A DNA stretch of 64,000 bases. Origin: Lomentospora prolificans. Lineage: Eukaryota; Ascomycota; Sordariomycetes; Microascales; Microascaceae. Below, piece by piece: positions 11,069 to 25,000 of the stretch (position 1 is its first letter; each line of letters starts with the position of its first letter). The stretch spans positions 1,798,001 through 1,862,000 of the forward strand of contig JARFXM010000011.1 of the NCBI GenBank assembly GCA_029532625.1, given 5' to 3'. Position numbers and translations under genes: made by a program. A model generated the notes under the pieces. The model was not told the DNA's origin and did not search any database. It saw only the letters and a list, made by a program, of their open reading frames with translations.

Positions 11069-14000
11069 CTAAAAGAACTTTGACATGGCCCTGCTAAGGT
11101 CGATGAAATCGACGGGCTTCGTAACATAGTCGCTGAACCCTGCAGCCAAACACTTGTCCTGTACATCTGACATGACATTGGCGGAGAGAGCGATGATGGG
11201 CATTCTTGCGCCCTTGCCCTTCCGCCTTTCCCAGTCGCGGACTTCGCGGCAGGCTTGGTAGCCATCTTTTCGAGGCATGTGCAAGTCGCACTAAAAACCC
11301 AGGTCAGTAAAACCTGCCGCAACAAGTGAAGAGTGTAAAATGCTTACTAGAATGAGAGAGTAGTATCCATAGGGCCTCGAAAATACCATTTCAACACAGT
11401 CCAGTCCATCGGTTGCAATGTCTACTCCGACACCAACTTTTTTGAGGTACTTGGTGAGCACCTTCTGGTTCACCGGGTTGTCCTCCACGAGTAGTACCCG
11501 GTATCCTTTGTTGCCCATTCGCTTCTCAATTTCTAGGTAGCTAGCCTTTTGGCTTTCGACCATCTGCTGGGCTGTTGACCGGTTGAGGTCGACACTGAGA
11601 TCGCGTACTTTGTCCGGGTCGAAGATGACCGCAAATCGGGAAGGCTTGACGGGTTTGTGAATAAAAGTGATTTGCTTCTCACTCAGTAGCTTCTCGCAAG
11701 GTGTTCCGGACGCCAGTCTAATTACTTGCTGCCGTTGCACAGTATCTGAGAGAACAAGGATCACGACGCCTTGTTGGCTAGTTAACTTTGTCGTCTGTTG
11801 TATGAGAGAGATTACCTCCTCCGCGGTGGGCAGGTTGAGGACGATGTGGGTGAACCGTGGACCGCTATCCGAATTGAGGAGCCTCTGGGCCTCGTCCGCC
11901 GAGTCTAGCGCCTTGATCTGACAGGGCACATCTTTAGGAAGTGTCGTGGCAATGTGTTGGCTCGTAGCCTCCCTGCTGTGAGTTTGGGGACACACAATAA
12001 GAATAGAATAGACCAAGGGTCGTGGGTCAGGAACAACCCCCAGTGGAGTCCCCTCAAACGGAGCTGTTAGCATCACCTGCGACAGATCGTGCCCAGTTGC
12101 TTTTGCCGCTTCGCTGAGACGTACAAGGCCAGCTTTGATAGACGGGGCTGAGGACCCTTCTGTGAGCATGGACAATCCTGATTCGGCTGAAAGGTTAGAG
12201 CTGCCGCTGGATTGAGGACCCGAAGCCAACACCAAGTCCGCGCCGGCGTCAGGACTAGCATGAGATGATGCACGGGACCTGGGCGGCTGCGATGCGCTGA
12301 TCGACGGCAACGGTGGAACTGTATCGGCATGGGACGCATGGTCCGCGGGCATCGAGGATGGGCTCGGCTGTAACTCAGGGTGGTCTTCTTCCGTTGGTAG
12401 GCCAAATTTTGCAGTGAATGTGAAGGTTGATCCCTTCCCGGGCTCAGCTGTACCCTGCATCTCGCCGCCATGGAGCTCGACTAGCTGTCTCGAAATGACG
12501 AGGCCCAGCCCACTGCCGCCATGTTGGCGTGTACTGCTACCATCAATTTGACTGAACGGCTTGAAGATGAGCTCGGCCTCTTCCTTTGTGAATCCACGAC
12601 CAGTATCGATGATGGCAAATTCAAGTGTGATTTCATCGGACGGGGGGTCGTGAGAATCTGCACTTCGATAAACCTTGCAACGACTGAAAACTTCGCCCTC
12701 TGACGTAAACTTGATCGCGTTGCCGATGACATTGAGGAGAACCTGCCTAATGCGGATCTTGTCGCCCTTAACCCAAGCCGGCACGTCCTCTTCAACGATG
12801 TAGTTGAGTTCCAGTCGTTTGGCGATCGCCATAGTAGATACGAGCTCATTTACGTCTTCGATCAAAGATCTCGTATGGAACCACTCAAATTTGAGCTTCA
12901 TCATGCCAGCTGCCACCTTTGAAAGATCTAGAATATCGTTGATGATCATGAGAAGACTGTTGGCGCTAGTTTGGATGGTGTTCGTGTAGTCTCTCTGCTC
13001 TTCGTTTAGCTCGGTATCCTGCAGGAAGCTTACCATGCCAGAAATTCCGATGAGAGGTGTCCTAATCTCGTGTGACATGTTGCTGAGAAATCTGCTCTTA
13101 GACTCCATCGCCTCCTTTAGCTTGGCTTCTAGTAGCTTGTGATCATTGATATCGGTTGCGGAACCAAAGTACGAGCTGGCACCATCACCAAAATCAACGT
13201 TGTCGATCTCTACACAACGGACAAGGTGCCACCTGTACTCGCCAGACTTGGACCGAAGGCGTACTTCCGTTGTGTACGACAGCCTCCCGTTGCTGTCTCT
13301 CGCGACCTTGATTACACCCTTTCTCGCTAGCTCGTTTAAGTCGGAAATGGGCGATTGAGGGGAGTCTTCATCTCTCTTGTGGCTAGCATTACCATTCATA
13401 TGCATGTTGAGAAGGCTATCTGTTGGGGTGATGTCGACGTGGCCGGAGAGGTGGCGTAAAAGCGCGGCCGGATTGTCGTTGAGTGATAGTGGGTCATGAG
13501 GAGTTTCCGGCTTCCTGTCGGGACACTTTTTTGGCGATCTCGGCTGGTGCGGGTCGGAAGGTATGCGGCATTTTGCCAGATCCTCAGGGTGGACATAATC
13601 CATGAAGCCCAGTCCGAGACAATCTTGGAAGCTCTGGCCCGTGTAAGATAGCCATTGCTCGTTCGCAGAGGTGATGCCGGAGTTTTCAGTCGCTGTGAAG
13701 ATGATTTGAGGAATGAGGTTGGACAGCAGCTTGTGCTTGGCTTCGGACGCTGCAATTTGTTCCTGCCTCGCTGCCTTGACTTCAGCAATTCGCTGATCAT
13801 GGATGTCCATGTACGATCCGAGGAAGTGATGTATCACGCCGCGCTTGTCCCGGGATGCCACTGCCCTCGCGTAAAACCATCGGTACGCACCATCAAATCG
13901 CCGTATACGCACCGTCCTAGAGAACTGTTCGCCGGTACGTAAGCAATGACTCCACGCCTTAAGATAGTCCTCCCGGTCTTCCTCGTGGATACTACCCCAC

Positions 14001-17000
14001 GGATCGGCGACCAAATCCCCGACTGACAATCCGCGATAGGACAAATACCGGCTACTAACCCAAACTACTTCTCCGCTTTGGGGCAGTGCAACAAAAACGT
14101 GTGCCGGAAGAGAGTCAAGGATGAGTCCTTTCAACCTGTCAGATGGCGGGGGCATTTCGGTATTGCTTGTAGAAACATTGGTCATCACGGAGCCGCTTCT
14201 GGTAGGGAGAGGTTTTGACACAAGGGTGGCGCTGGGGGGTAGAGAGGGGAACGTGGTCGCGAAGTCAGCCCCGTAAGAATGTAACATGGTGTGACGGTGC
14301 TTAGGCGGAGGTTTGTGATTGAAAGCCCCTTCAGACACCTTGGCCGTTCCTGATTCAGTCGCCTGCGCTGCCATATCAGCGTCAACGGATTTGCTCTCCG
14401 AGGTATGTGAATCCCCGCGCTCTCTTGATAAATTGGGCGAAGAGGCAGCGGGATCCTCGATACTACGGCGCTTGTCGGCAACCACTTTAATATCGAGCAA
14501 ATCAGGAGCCTGGGAGCTCGCCACAGAGGATCCTCTGGCCCTACGCTTTTCGAGAGCAGCGCCGTCTCTACTAGAAGCGGCCGCCTTTCCCTTGCGTCCG
14601 GCGCTAGACGAGGCCTCGCTTCTCGGGATAATCGGCGCATGCTTTGCGCTGAAGTAACCATCTTCTGCCACCGGCAGCGGACTTGTCGTCATCGGTCCCT
14701 TCTCTGCCCTATCCGCGAGCACCCCTAAGTTCGCCTGCTCTACCCCCGGGGTGGCTATCGGGGAGCCAACAGCACTTCTCGACACGCCAGAATACTCGCT
14801 GAGGCTAGTCATGCTTCCCGCAAGAGAGCTCTGCGTAGGAAGCTCCCCTGGGTGCAGGTGAGTCAAGTTAGCAAAGCTAGACGGGTTTGCAATAGGGCGT
14901 CCGTCCGATGTCAGCGCCCCGAATCCGGAAATATGGGGTCGTCTCCTTTTAATGCCGGCGAGCTCAGTCTCCAAAGTAGAGTAATGCTGGCAAAGAGAGA
15001 AGGATGTAGCAAGATGCGGAGACAAATAATTTAGAGACCGTCGTAGGTTCGATGGATAGGGGATAACAGGGCTGAGAATCGACAGAATAGCAATGGGGGC
15101 TTCGCGAGGCTTGTCGTCAGACGCTTTCGGCGTAAAATCACACCGAGTTGTTGTCCCTGACATGACGGCATCCGATCCTCGGCCTAGACCACCGGATTCG
15201 GACCTTGGTATAGGGGTTACATCGAAGAATGGTTGATGGGTGCGGGATAGAAGGACGTGATTTAATGGGATGTGTAGGACGGATGAAGAGTTATCGATAC
15301 CAATCGCTTCCGGAGGGGATATTGAAGAGTAGTCGGCAGGTGAAGCGCTTGGATTGAAGGAATCCTCGTCTACAACAGCGTCCGTAAAGAAGGGGTTTTC
15401 TTTCGGATCCGCCCGAACGGCTGGCGATGGAGCGGGAGATTGCGACCAAGGTGACTGCGGCGTTTGTTCGTATTCTTCATACTTGGGTGATGGTGGTCTG
15501 TGGAGTTCCTCCTCGAAACGGGCTTTTAACCTGCCAGATCGAGTGCCATCGCGAGGCGTTGAAGTTTTGGACGATTGGCCAACTGAAGAAGCGAGCTCCG
15601 GCTTCCTCGGCGACGCCTCCGGATGTGTTAGAGTAGACTTCCTCCTCGCAGACTCTTTCTCATCGGGTATTACGGCAGGGTCGTTAGTATCTTGGGTAGC
15701 ATTAGGTTGGAGATACGGATACGACCGGGTTAACGCAATGACCTTGCCTCGCTGAAGCACTTTCATCACACTAGCATGGTCGATGAGAGGATCCGCTTCA
15801 TAATCCAACGCTTGCAGAACCGGCAGGACACGTGCCTTGGCAACCCGGCGTTGGCCTAATGTCGCCTCCCAAGTCGGAGCGCCATCCTCATCTGCTGCTG
15901 CTAGTTCCTGAAGCGCGGATTGATTCAAGGCAGAGTGATTGGGTTCTGGCTTGCTAGGAATTGCTGATGGCATATAGCTTTTGCTGCGGGACAAGCCAAG
16001 GGGCCTCCGGGTGGGTTGTTCGGGAACGCCCGTACGGTCCTTGGATTCCTCAAATGTTGTGAATGAATGGCGAGTGGACAGACTTGGTCGCCTTGGCGGT
16101 GCTTCAGACAAACTATCAGCATGGGAGGGTATCTCAGACCCTACGTCGGCGAGATCCTGCGGACAAGAAGAGCCACCTGTGCTCCTCACCATATATCCTA
16201 AACTCAACCCATCTTCTTGATGCTCATTATAAGTGGCTTTCTGGCCCCATGGTACATTTTCAATGTCAGTAACATCAGCCGGGACAGACAAGGTTACCCT
16301 TTCAGCCTTGTAAACCTGGGTCATTATTTGGACAACAGTTTCCCACCAGGCATCAAGGCCAGGCTCGGCCGTTAGCATTAAGGATAAATCAAACAGATTC
16401 GGTGTAGGGTACTCGGTCGCGCGGCCACGATATGCTTCGGGGGAGGCTGCAAGACCACCGGGATGGAAGACAAAAGGCGAGGCTGATGTGTCAGAAGAGC
16501 TAGGCAGGTCACGCTCGAGAAACGAAAATTTGAAACGGGTTGGGCTCATGGGAGAATGAGAAGTAAAAGAAGCCGTGGACGATGGTTTGTTCGGGTTCGA
16601 GGATTTCCGGGCGGAGGTTTGCATGCGAGGAAAGGGATACGATGGGGTTGCCGCGATGAGACCGGGAGTAGTTCCGCCGCGAATCGTGTTACCAGACTCG
16701 GTCGATGTGGTTGTCAGATTCGGGTTCACCATTTCCTCGACACGAGTTTCGCCAGTCTCTTCCTGGATCGGAGACACCCGTTTTTTGTCACCGGTCGCGG
16801 CCATCGAATTCCTCGCCGATCGTTCCCTCATCTCCAAATCCCGCGCCAAGCGCTTCCGGTACTGACTTAGCTGTGCTTGGGCGTCAGCCATATCCCAAGG
16901 GTCACGATCCTGGGGGGAGTCCAAGTTTCTGCTCGGCTTGTTAAAAGGTAGCTTCGCTTGCGTCGTGACACAGGATACGTCATCTCGGATATGGGACGAG

Positions 17001-17347
17001 CCCAGTTCTAGAATCGAATCGATTACGCTTCCAGCGGGCAGTTGCCCTTTGTCTCTGGATGATCCCGGGGAGGACGCGGAGAGCGCTGGTGCATGGGACG
17101 GAGATGCAGGAAGATCATGTAGTGGTGTTAGAATTTGAGAGGCCGGCGACAGTGGCATATTATGTCGAGAAGTCCCATTCTTCATAGCCTTTGAGAATGC
17201 TCCATTTCGTGACTCCACGGTCGACGGCGTCGGGTCGGAAAGAGGTGACAATGATGTCGGTTTGGCAGAGCGTTGTCGTCGATGGGAGATGGTAGATGAT
17301 AGTTCCTTCTGGTTTGCGTCTCGGGGAGGAGGATGATGCCTTACCAT
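11069..17347 (-). CDS. PAS-containing hybrid sensor histidine kinase
   Basis: Multistep phosphorelay kinase that should pass phosphate from its own His to its own Asp and then to an HPt protein. Exons 17347-11348 and 11290-11069 give 2073 residues; the 57-nt intron has GT..AG ends. Order of parts: Ser/Pro-rich low-complexity N-terminus; a possible GAF-like segment from about 315; more low complexity; two PAS-like segments (about 1080-1180 and 1205-1405); HisKA with H1426 in SNMSHEIRTPL; HATPase with N box near 1540, DTGRGF near 1580 and GGSGLGL near 1610; receiver from about 1947, with acidic EDN, phospho-acceptor D2002 and the conserved Lys in VTKPVD. I see no membrane segment, so it is probably cytosolic. 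An upstream GTG in the same frame is not used; ATG at 17347 is the first Met. The subgroup is not assigned. Confidence 0.93.
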
Positions 17348-17386
17348 TACCCACCTCCTCACGATTAAAAGAGCGGATAAGTTAAC

Positions 17387-17926
17387 CTATTCGGAGGGAG
17401 TCGTAACTAGGGGGGAGCAGGTGTAGACGGGGTAAGGGCCAAAAGATGGTGGTGACTGATGGCGGGAGGCTGCGAATTGCATGAGAGATGGGATGCGATG
17501 TGGAGGAATAGTAGGCGGGATGAAGCTCCAAAAGATTGAGGTGAGAAGGAGGAAACAACGGAGACAGTCGGATACGAGAGTTAGCGTCACAACCCGCTGG
17601 GCTTCGGTCTGGGTCTGGGCATTGGCGAACGGGGGAAACAAACGCGGGAAAAGGCACTGCAACACGCGAGTTTCTAGCTGAGGAAAGGATAGGGGGGCGT
17701 GTGGCAAGTTGGAATGAGAAAGCGCTGTGTTCCAGAAACAGTGCACAGAGTGAGAACCTTCGAGATGAGAAGCAGGACAATCGATAACTTGGACGAGCCA
17801 GTCTTGCCAGTCCCCAAGCAGAGGATCCAGGTTTCTCTCTATCAGACAGGGAAGTGATTGAGCACTGTGGATGGAGTTGCGGTGGAAGAGGGAGTTGGAA
17901 TTGACTGGGTCCAAGTCCTTGTTCAT
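17387..17926 (-). other. Long upstream ORF in the histidine kinase leader
   Basis: An ATG at 17926 opens a 179-codon frame that ends about 40 nt before the kinase start codon. The translation is Ser/Pro/Leu-rich and unrecognised. A second frame over the same stretch is also open, which points to low stop density rather than selection. If transcribed in the leader it would act as an upstream ORF. It could instead hide an unrecognised upstream exon. Confidence 0.25.
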
Positions 17927-20900
17927 CGATGTCAGCGCGCCCGTCCCTTGTTACCACATGTACCTGTTACCACCCGACCCTGAAAACAGGTTATGACGTA
18001 GCCAGGAGGAAAATTTGCAAGGCATTTCCAACGATTTTCTCCACTTCTGGATGGCGTATCGAATACCTCGGCCAGGACAGTGCGTTTCAAGGCTGAAGAT
18101 GGCAACTAGCCTCATGTCCGCGCGCGCACCTCAGCATTGAGAACACAGCTACAGTGCTTTCCGTAATCCGGACTGTAGATTTCCTGTACCAGTAGACCTC
18201 CTTTTAGCCCGTAATTGGCATGGACGGACAAGGGTACGTATTAAACAGTGTTAGGCGGAGATGCACGGTGTTGGATCCAGATTGGTAGATTGGTGTTACA
18301 ACGTAATATCGTCTATTACAGCGTGGACAACAAAGTTTTACGACATGGAGTCTGAAATAGAAGGACGAGCGGACTACGACGACTGACTACAGTGCGTATA
18401 TTATTCGCTGGTTCGTCCAGGATGTGTAGTGCATTGCGAGGCAAGGCTCCAGCATCGTTCCCTCTCTGGTGAGTGCCTGGAAGCTTTGGCGCTATCTTGA
18501 CCCGCCATGCAACGAGCTAGATCCGAAGGCGCTGCACTGCGCTACCCCTAGTTGACCCGCTGGCTGTGGCAGCTTCGTGTGTTCGCCAGCTGCAACACTG
18601 TACACCGGGCTGGAGGCGGATGAATCGATGTCGACTGAAAACATGGAACACGTTTAGTAGGCGCTCGTCCCCATGCCGGTATCGTCGCCTGACGGAGGCC
18701 GATTCTATCAGAAAGGGTACGTATGGTGGAGATGAATTAGCTTACGAATTAGCATTGTCGCGAGAGAAAATTAATTGGAAATGAGAGCTCGGCTGATGTA
18801 GGTATTCTTCTCCTCTTTCGCTCATGCGGTCCAGACTCCGCACCAGACTTCGATCCAGACAGAAGTCTCTAATTCTGGTGCGGAAAGCTCGTGACTACCC
18901 TGTTTGGATCAGCTGGGAAGATGTGAGTACGAGTACACTACTCAGAGAGTATAAAGTGGAAGGCTTTCAACATCATTCCATTTTCATGCGGCGGCAGATC
19001 CCGTTACCCCGATGGGGTGGCACGTTTAAAGGATAGACATATGAGCAAAGAGAGTCCGTGTCAAGGGGGCCGTATGATTCCTCGGTGGAGTGACTGCGGT
19101 TGAATTTACTCTGCTTGGCGGCCTTCTTCCTTCTTCGCCTTCCAATTTATTTGTTTCCAGGCTCCGGGGAGTTGGAGACTCACGCAAGACGCAGCTTTGG
19201 ACTGTATGCAACCGTCAAATGATAGAATTCAATCGTCGTTTATGATGTCTAAGACGGCGAGAAAACGGAGATTATCGCGGCCCCGTGAAGTCGAGCTCTG
19301 GTTATCATCATGCCCATCGCACATGCAAAAGAAGCCCTGGATAAGCACCGCACAGTGCAACGCTGTCTGATGTGACACCAAGGAGGGAAGACCAGGCCAG
19401 GCAGTGGTGAGAACAATTCAAGCCTGGCAGCAAAAGATAGAGTGACACAGGACTGGGACCGACCGGGCGGTTTTATTACGATATCCTCAGCAGGGTGCTG
19501 CGGTCCGTCCTTGATTTCACGTCCACGGCATGCAACGACCCGCTGCCGCTAGTCGTATTTTTTTTACTAGCGTGGCCAATCATGACGATGGCCCAGACTC
19601 GAAACCAATTACCCTCCACAGGCTGCAAATCGAAATCCTGTCCAGATGCCCAGTACCGGCCATGCTCCGTGCATGCTTCTCTGCAAGAGACAGCCAACGA
19701 GACCTGGGGAACTGGGAAAAGGGACACTACACCCAAATCCTTGAGACTTTGGCTGGGACCGTTAGGGTTAAAACGACAACTTCTCAAGACGATGGTGGTA
19801 TGCGAGCGGATGGCTGGCGCCGTCGACAAAAAGCAGGCCCTTCCCCCTCCATTTGAAATACGCTGTTCTAGTTTAGATGCTCTTTGCTTTCGTCTTTTTT
19901 TTTTTTTTTTTTTTTTTGTTTTTTTAACTTCGTGGGAGGACCTTTTTAAGTTCGAATTTCCTTTCTGCTTCTAAAACAAAGGAGCTGCCCCCTGCGCCTC
20001 CAGGAGTATAGTGCACATCCACAAACGCCAGCGAGCCGAGTGGACTTGCACCTTTTGGCTGGCTCAGGACAGGACAGTCTGAGGCACTATGTGGAGAATG
20101 AGAGGCAGGAGCTGCACCATGGACGACACATGGTGGCGTCAGGGCCAAAGTGACGTCATCTCTATGTTTGGCAGCTGGTAGCCCAGTCCAGACCCCTTCG
20201 ATCGGTGCCACCTTTTAAACCCACCGTTATTTCCCCCCATGCCCACGCTTTCCCAGTCCGAAACGGTGAGGATAAGAACTTCGACGCATCGCAGGAAGGA
20301 AAAAAACAACAATGCACACAACCGTTCAGTTGTGTTCTGAGGTGAACCGACGTCGTTGTCCCTTTTCAACCCCTGTCTTGACGGTCAATGTAGTTTACTT
20401 CACCCCAACAACGACAGTGACACAACTCTAACCAAGGATTGCAATGAGGCAACCTCATCAGCCGACACTCAAGGCCCACGGCGGGCGAGGCATACAAAAT
20501 AGTCGACTCGAGATGGGAATACGAAGGTATGGAGCTGGCCATTTTCTAGGCTCGGTGGCTGAAATGGGGCATGCCTAGGTCTATACTGTATCAGCAATTC
20601 AGTTCTCACGGAGTACTTCCATTATTGGACGAAATGGAGCCATCCATCAATGATTAATGATTCTTGCTGCATGTACATTTTTGAAGCCACCCACTGTGAA
20701 GCTAACCTGCAGTGACAGCAGCACGCAACCACTTAACCCGGGCCGCCTGGAGCCTTAAAATCCCGTCTGCCCGGAACGTCATGACTACAGTTGGGCTCAA
20801 ATGCCTGCCTCAACTCTCTCACGAGGTCAGCCACACATACACTTTCCCGCCATCTCGATCTAGGCTCCCATGGCAAGCATCGCCCTGTTTTCTCTTCACC

Positions 20901-21879
20901 GCCTAGATGACGAACCAGATTGACCTGCTCGTGTTTCTGTAAGGTGAACTCGCCGTATTTTGCTCGGCTTGCGCGCGTCGACGTGCCTGCGTTCGCCCAG
21001 CCCTTCTCTTGGCGATCGAATGCTGTCGAGAATCTCGCATCCCCAGCTTTTAATCATACAGAGCCGTGCTGACGGCTCTTACTTTTAGCCAACTATCGAC
21101 TTGCCGGAACTTCACACTTTTCCCATTCTTCTCACGTAGTACTCTTCCAAGAGCTTCATCGAGCAAAGAAGGCTCGCACTTCCCTTCCGTTCACTCCGGC
21201 CCGGCGCAGATCTTTGCTAAGTCTCTCTGACTCGTGTCTCTGTCCCTAGTTTGCCATAATTTAACGTGCTCTAGAGCAGAAGGAAGGGGAAGAAATAGCA
21301 AGCCAGTACGGAAAACAAGCCACCTAAAACCAAGGTCAAAACATAATTTTCGCCCAGGCCTCCTTCTCCAACAGATATGATATCATCGTATCCCTCGGGA
21401 GGTGGTGCGTCGTCTCGCCAAATTCACTGTCCCCCACTCCAATCCCCGTAGCCAAGACGAGGGATCAGAGGTGAAAGGCCGACGGAAACGACGAAACAAC
21501 AATTGAAACCGAGGTCGGCGGCTTAATCCTTTTTTGACGCGCCACTTGAAAACCTGACTAATAAAAATCAAAAGCCTCTATTGAGCTTTGTTGCCCTTTT
21601 GTCATATTCCCAACATGCGACTGTTGCCTCACCACTATTGTCGTAAGAGGCGCTTGAGGCGTCTAAAGGGGAGCCCGCCTTGCGTCGTGTTTTCGAAGCA
21701 GTGTTTCTACGCAAGTCGAATATTAATGCGAGATCTGCTTCCACACATGAGGATCTATAGTATATATTCATGGACGTATTACCATATATAAAGACCGCTG
21801 TAATCAGACCATTAAATCTCGATTTAAACAAGTCCATTTCACCAATTATCATAAACTCTTCTCGGGCCACAAGGCAACG

Positions 21880-21935
21880 GCAGAACCTTCGTAACATGGG
21901 TGGCATGGCAGAACCTTTGTAACATGGGTGGCATG
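21880..21935. repeat. 28-bp direct tandem duplication
   Basis: Two adjacent 28-bp copies (21880-21907 and 21908-21935) differ by one C/T. The unit contains GTAACATGGGTGGCATG. It lies just downstream of the 3' end of the ankyrin pseudogene. Confidence 0.85.
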
Positions 21936-22040
21936 GCAAAAACTAAAGAAAATGACAACTTGAATTCTCCTCCCTCTTTCGATTCGCCACATGCCGGGCA
22001 TATAAGTAAAATCGAGGAGAGGGTGGCGGTTGGGCAGTGG

Positions 22041-25000
22041 TTACCTCCTTGATTCAAGGAGCCTCATTATAGCTTCATGTCCAGCCATAGCAGCTAAATG
22101 ATGCGGCGCCTGGCCAAATTGATCCTTAGCTTCCTTATCCGCGCCAACCTCCTTGACAAGGAGCCTCATAATTTCTTCGCATCCATTCCCGCAGCAAAAT
22201 GTAAGGCAGTCCTACCGTTACAATCTCGCTGCCTGCCGTTCGCATCACGATGTAGATATTCAACGTTATCGAGATGGCCACCGTACGCAGCTAGGTGCAG
22301 TGGCGTTTTCCTTGAAGAGACGAGAGCGTCAACGGCCGCCCCTCCTTCTATCAACGATTGAGCCACATCACGATACTTAGCTCCTTCCCCCATCGCGGCA
22401 CAATGTAGTGGTGTCCTCCCATCTCTGCCACGCGCATCGAGTTCCGCGCCTTCGCGAATGAGAGTTTGTATGATGGAATATTTTCACATTGGCAGGCGTA
22501 ATGCAGCGGTATCTATTCGAGGAGGCCCCGCGCCTTAGTGTCCGCTTGATGCTTCAACAGCTCGGCAACAGCGTCTTCGATCCCATGCGTAGAGGCGTGA
22601 TGGAGATCTGTCCAATCGTGGATATTTTTTGGTTTACATCTACCATAATGCCCAGGGCCTGTGAGGGTTTGTACCTGGCATCGCAAGCTCCTGATTTGGA
22701 AAGTCGGTGCAGTTGCTTGAAATGAAAGATTTCCGGGTACCTTCTGTACTCCGCCTCGTTAGACGGATCTTCCTGAATAAAGGGGCAGCTCCAAGGGCGC
22801 CGTTGTTCCTGGTCAAGAGCTATAATACTCGATATAACCAGCGTATCTATGACCTTTAGCCGTTCTTCAAGAGTTGGTTTCGATTTTCTTAGGCTCTCAA
22901 GCTCTCTTTCCGTGAGTTGCGGAGCTTCTGCCGGGTCGAGAGCCAAAGTAACTCTCCTTAGATATTCTATCAATACCGCCATAGCATTGGTTTCAATATC
23001 GCTCCCTTTGGAAAAGTTCTTGCCGTTTGAAAAAGCCATAAATAGACGTCGCCTGCCTCTTTCCAACGTTGCAACTGCTCATGTGGCTTGGCATGTTCAC
23101 GCGCTAATCCAACGACCACGTCCACCTGTGGGAGTCTCTGTAGTGCACTCAACGGTGGGATTATGCTCAGGTATATCTGATCTAGAGTCCCAAGGCTGGT
23201 GCTTTGGATGTCTCGAGCCATCTTCGAGAGAATGTCATGTTGCAGAGTAAATGATCGCCAAGACTACTTGTCACTGACGAGTTCATCAGGCTGTAGGGCG
23301 GCGCGGCCGCGGCGCGGCCTTTGATGGGGTTCGTCAATGCCCTCGCGGCCGCCCACATGAAAGCTGAGAATATGCCCTGGGAATATTACAATTTGTAGGG
23401 TCACAAGTGTCGATATCTAGGAGCCCAGTTCCGCTACCATCTTCGCTAGAGAACTCCTCTAGCTCTTGACTTCGATATCTTGTCTGACCGGGAGGCTGTT
23501 GGGATGCGGATCCGGAACCAACAATTCTATGGTTTTCCACCTCCAGTATGTCACCATTTGTCTCTGGGGCGCCGTTCTCATATTTATCCAATTTCAGAAT
23601 TTTTGCTATACCACGGGGCACCCACCACCAAAGGTCTCGATGGAGGCTTGGCTCATACCGACCCAAAAGTCTGAGACCCCGGGTGGGCTGTGATCTCTGC
23701 ATTCGCAGCCATAGATCATCATCCTTAAAAGGCTAAGCTCCTGCGTGCCCCTGGCTTTGTCCGTTCTGCCGTCTCTTCTCTGCCGGAGGCTCTCCCTTAT
23801 TGACAGTATAGAGCCATAACGACAACGCAGCTTTGAGCTCATCTGCAAACGCTTTCCAAGTCCCACCGCGATTTTCAAGCGAAATTCCACTGTATGCGAT
23901 TCGGTATTCGGCTGCGTGTTAGAGTGGTGACTGTTTATCCAATGATAGTTGGTCGGAATAGACCAGATAAAGTTCTCATCCTCGTGGGAGCTGAGCAGAG
24001 CATTCATCTCAACCTCAATTGCCCTGGCGAGGCAGATAGCCTCTGCGGATACCGGACCACGCCAATCGGCAAGGTCTCCGAGATTTCTTCTTAGCTTCAT
24101 TATCTTGTGTGGCTTTGATGGTGTTTCTGAATCCGGCTTTGGCTGCCGCTCTGTGTAGGCACCTCGCTCTGTGTAGCAATCATCTTCCCATGTATCTTAT
24201 CGGTCTGGCCAGTAGCAATTCTCCAGCCATGGGTCGTCGAGTTGCCATCTGATGAAGACCCCGGATGCAAGTTACCTGGGTCCCCCAGCTCCATCGCCAA
24301 CCACTCGAGTTCGTATTCCGAGGTGATGGTGTGGCTTCTTGGTGGATTCGCGAGCCCACGACGAACTTCTGGTCTGAGACCGGTCATCACCATGACTGCC
24401 ACGCGCAGTTCTCCTCTTCCGGTCTGATCGTGTGAATTGATCGAGATATTTGGCGCCGCAGCTTTCGTATTTCGGATGATGATCATGCCCTTTGGGAGAG
24501 GTGAGGGAGGTGTCTGAGGCTTCGTCTCTATGTCTTGACTGGAATCGTCGGATCGGCTAAACCACCCCTCGAAATTAGGTAGGATGCCCAAGTCTGTGAC
24601 GATTGTTAGATTCTAGTCGAGTAGAAATGAAGATGGTTACTAACCGGTTTTTTCTAGGATGTTTTGCTTCTCCGCTTCCTCAAGGGTCATTGGCGGTAAG
24701 CCAGGCCCGGCCGGGCAGCAGACAAATAAACTCGACAACTGGAGCTGATCCCATACATCTCACCACTTCTTGTCCATTCCAGAGCTCACAGACTTCTTTA
24801 GAAGTCGATGACATGATTTTCATTTCAGCGGCCGCAAAATTCTCTCTTGCCCTTCCGACAGGAGCTTTCAGCCAGGAAGGGCCACCGACTCTGATAGCCC
24901 TGACAATTGTCGTGATGATACCCAACAGGCCCATAGCTAGCAGGAAGTTGTCAGCCCAGTCCATCGACTAACTCATGAACTGCATGGTGATCCGTTCTCC

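Larger units (their letters stand above)
17348..22040. other. Intergenic upstream of histidine kinase gene
   Basis: About 4.7 kb without a supported gene. It includes the kinase promoter and leader, a T tract at about 19897-19925, and a 28-bp tandem duplication at 21880-21935. Frames such as the one around 19495-19974 start at a non-ATG codon and read through the T tract. Confidence 0.55.

Noticed and set aside
19495..19974. 159-codon frame with a hydrophobic start, resembling a secreted protein
   Set aside because: Begins at GTG rather than ATG and its end is poly-Phe from a T tract.
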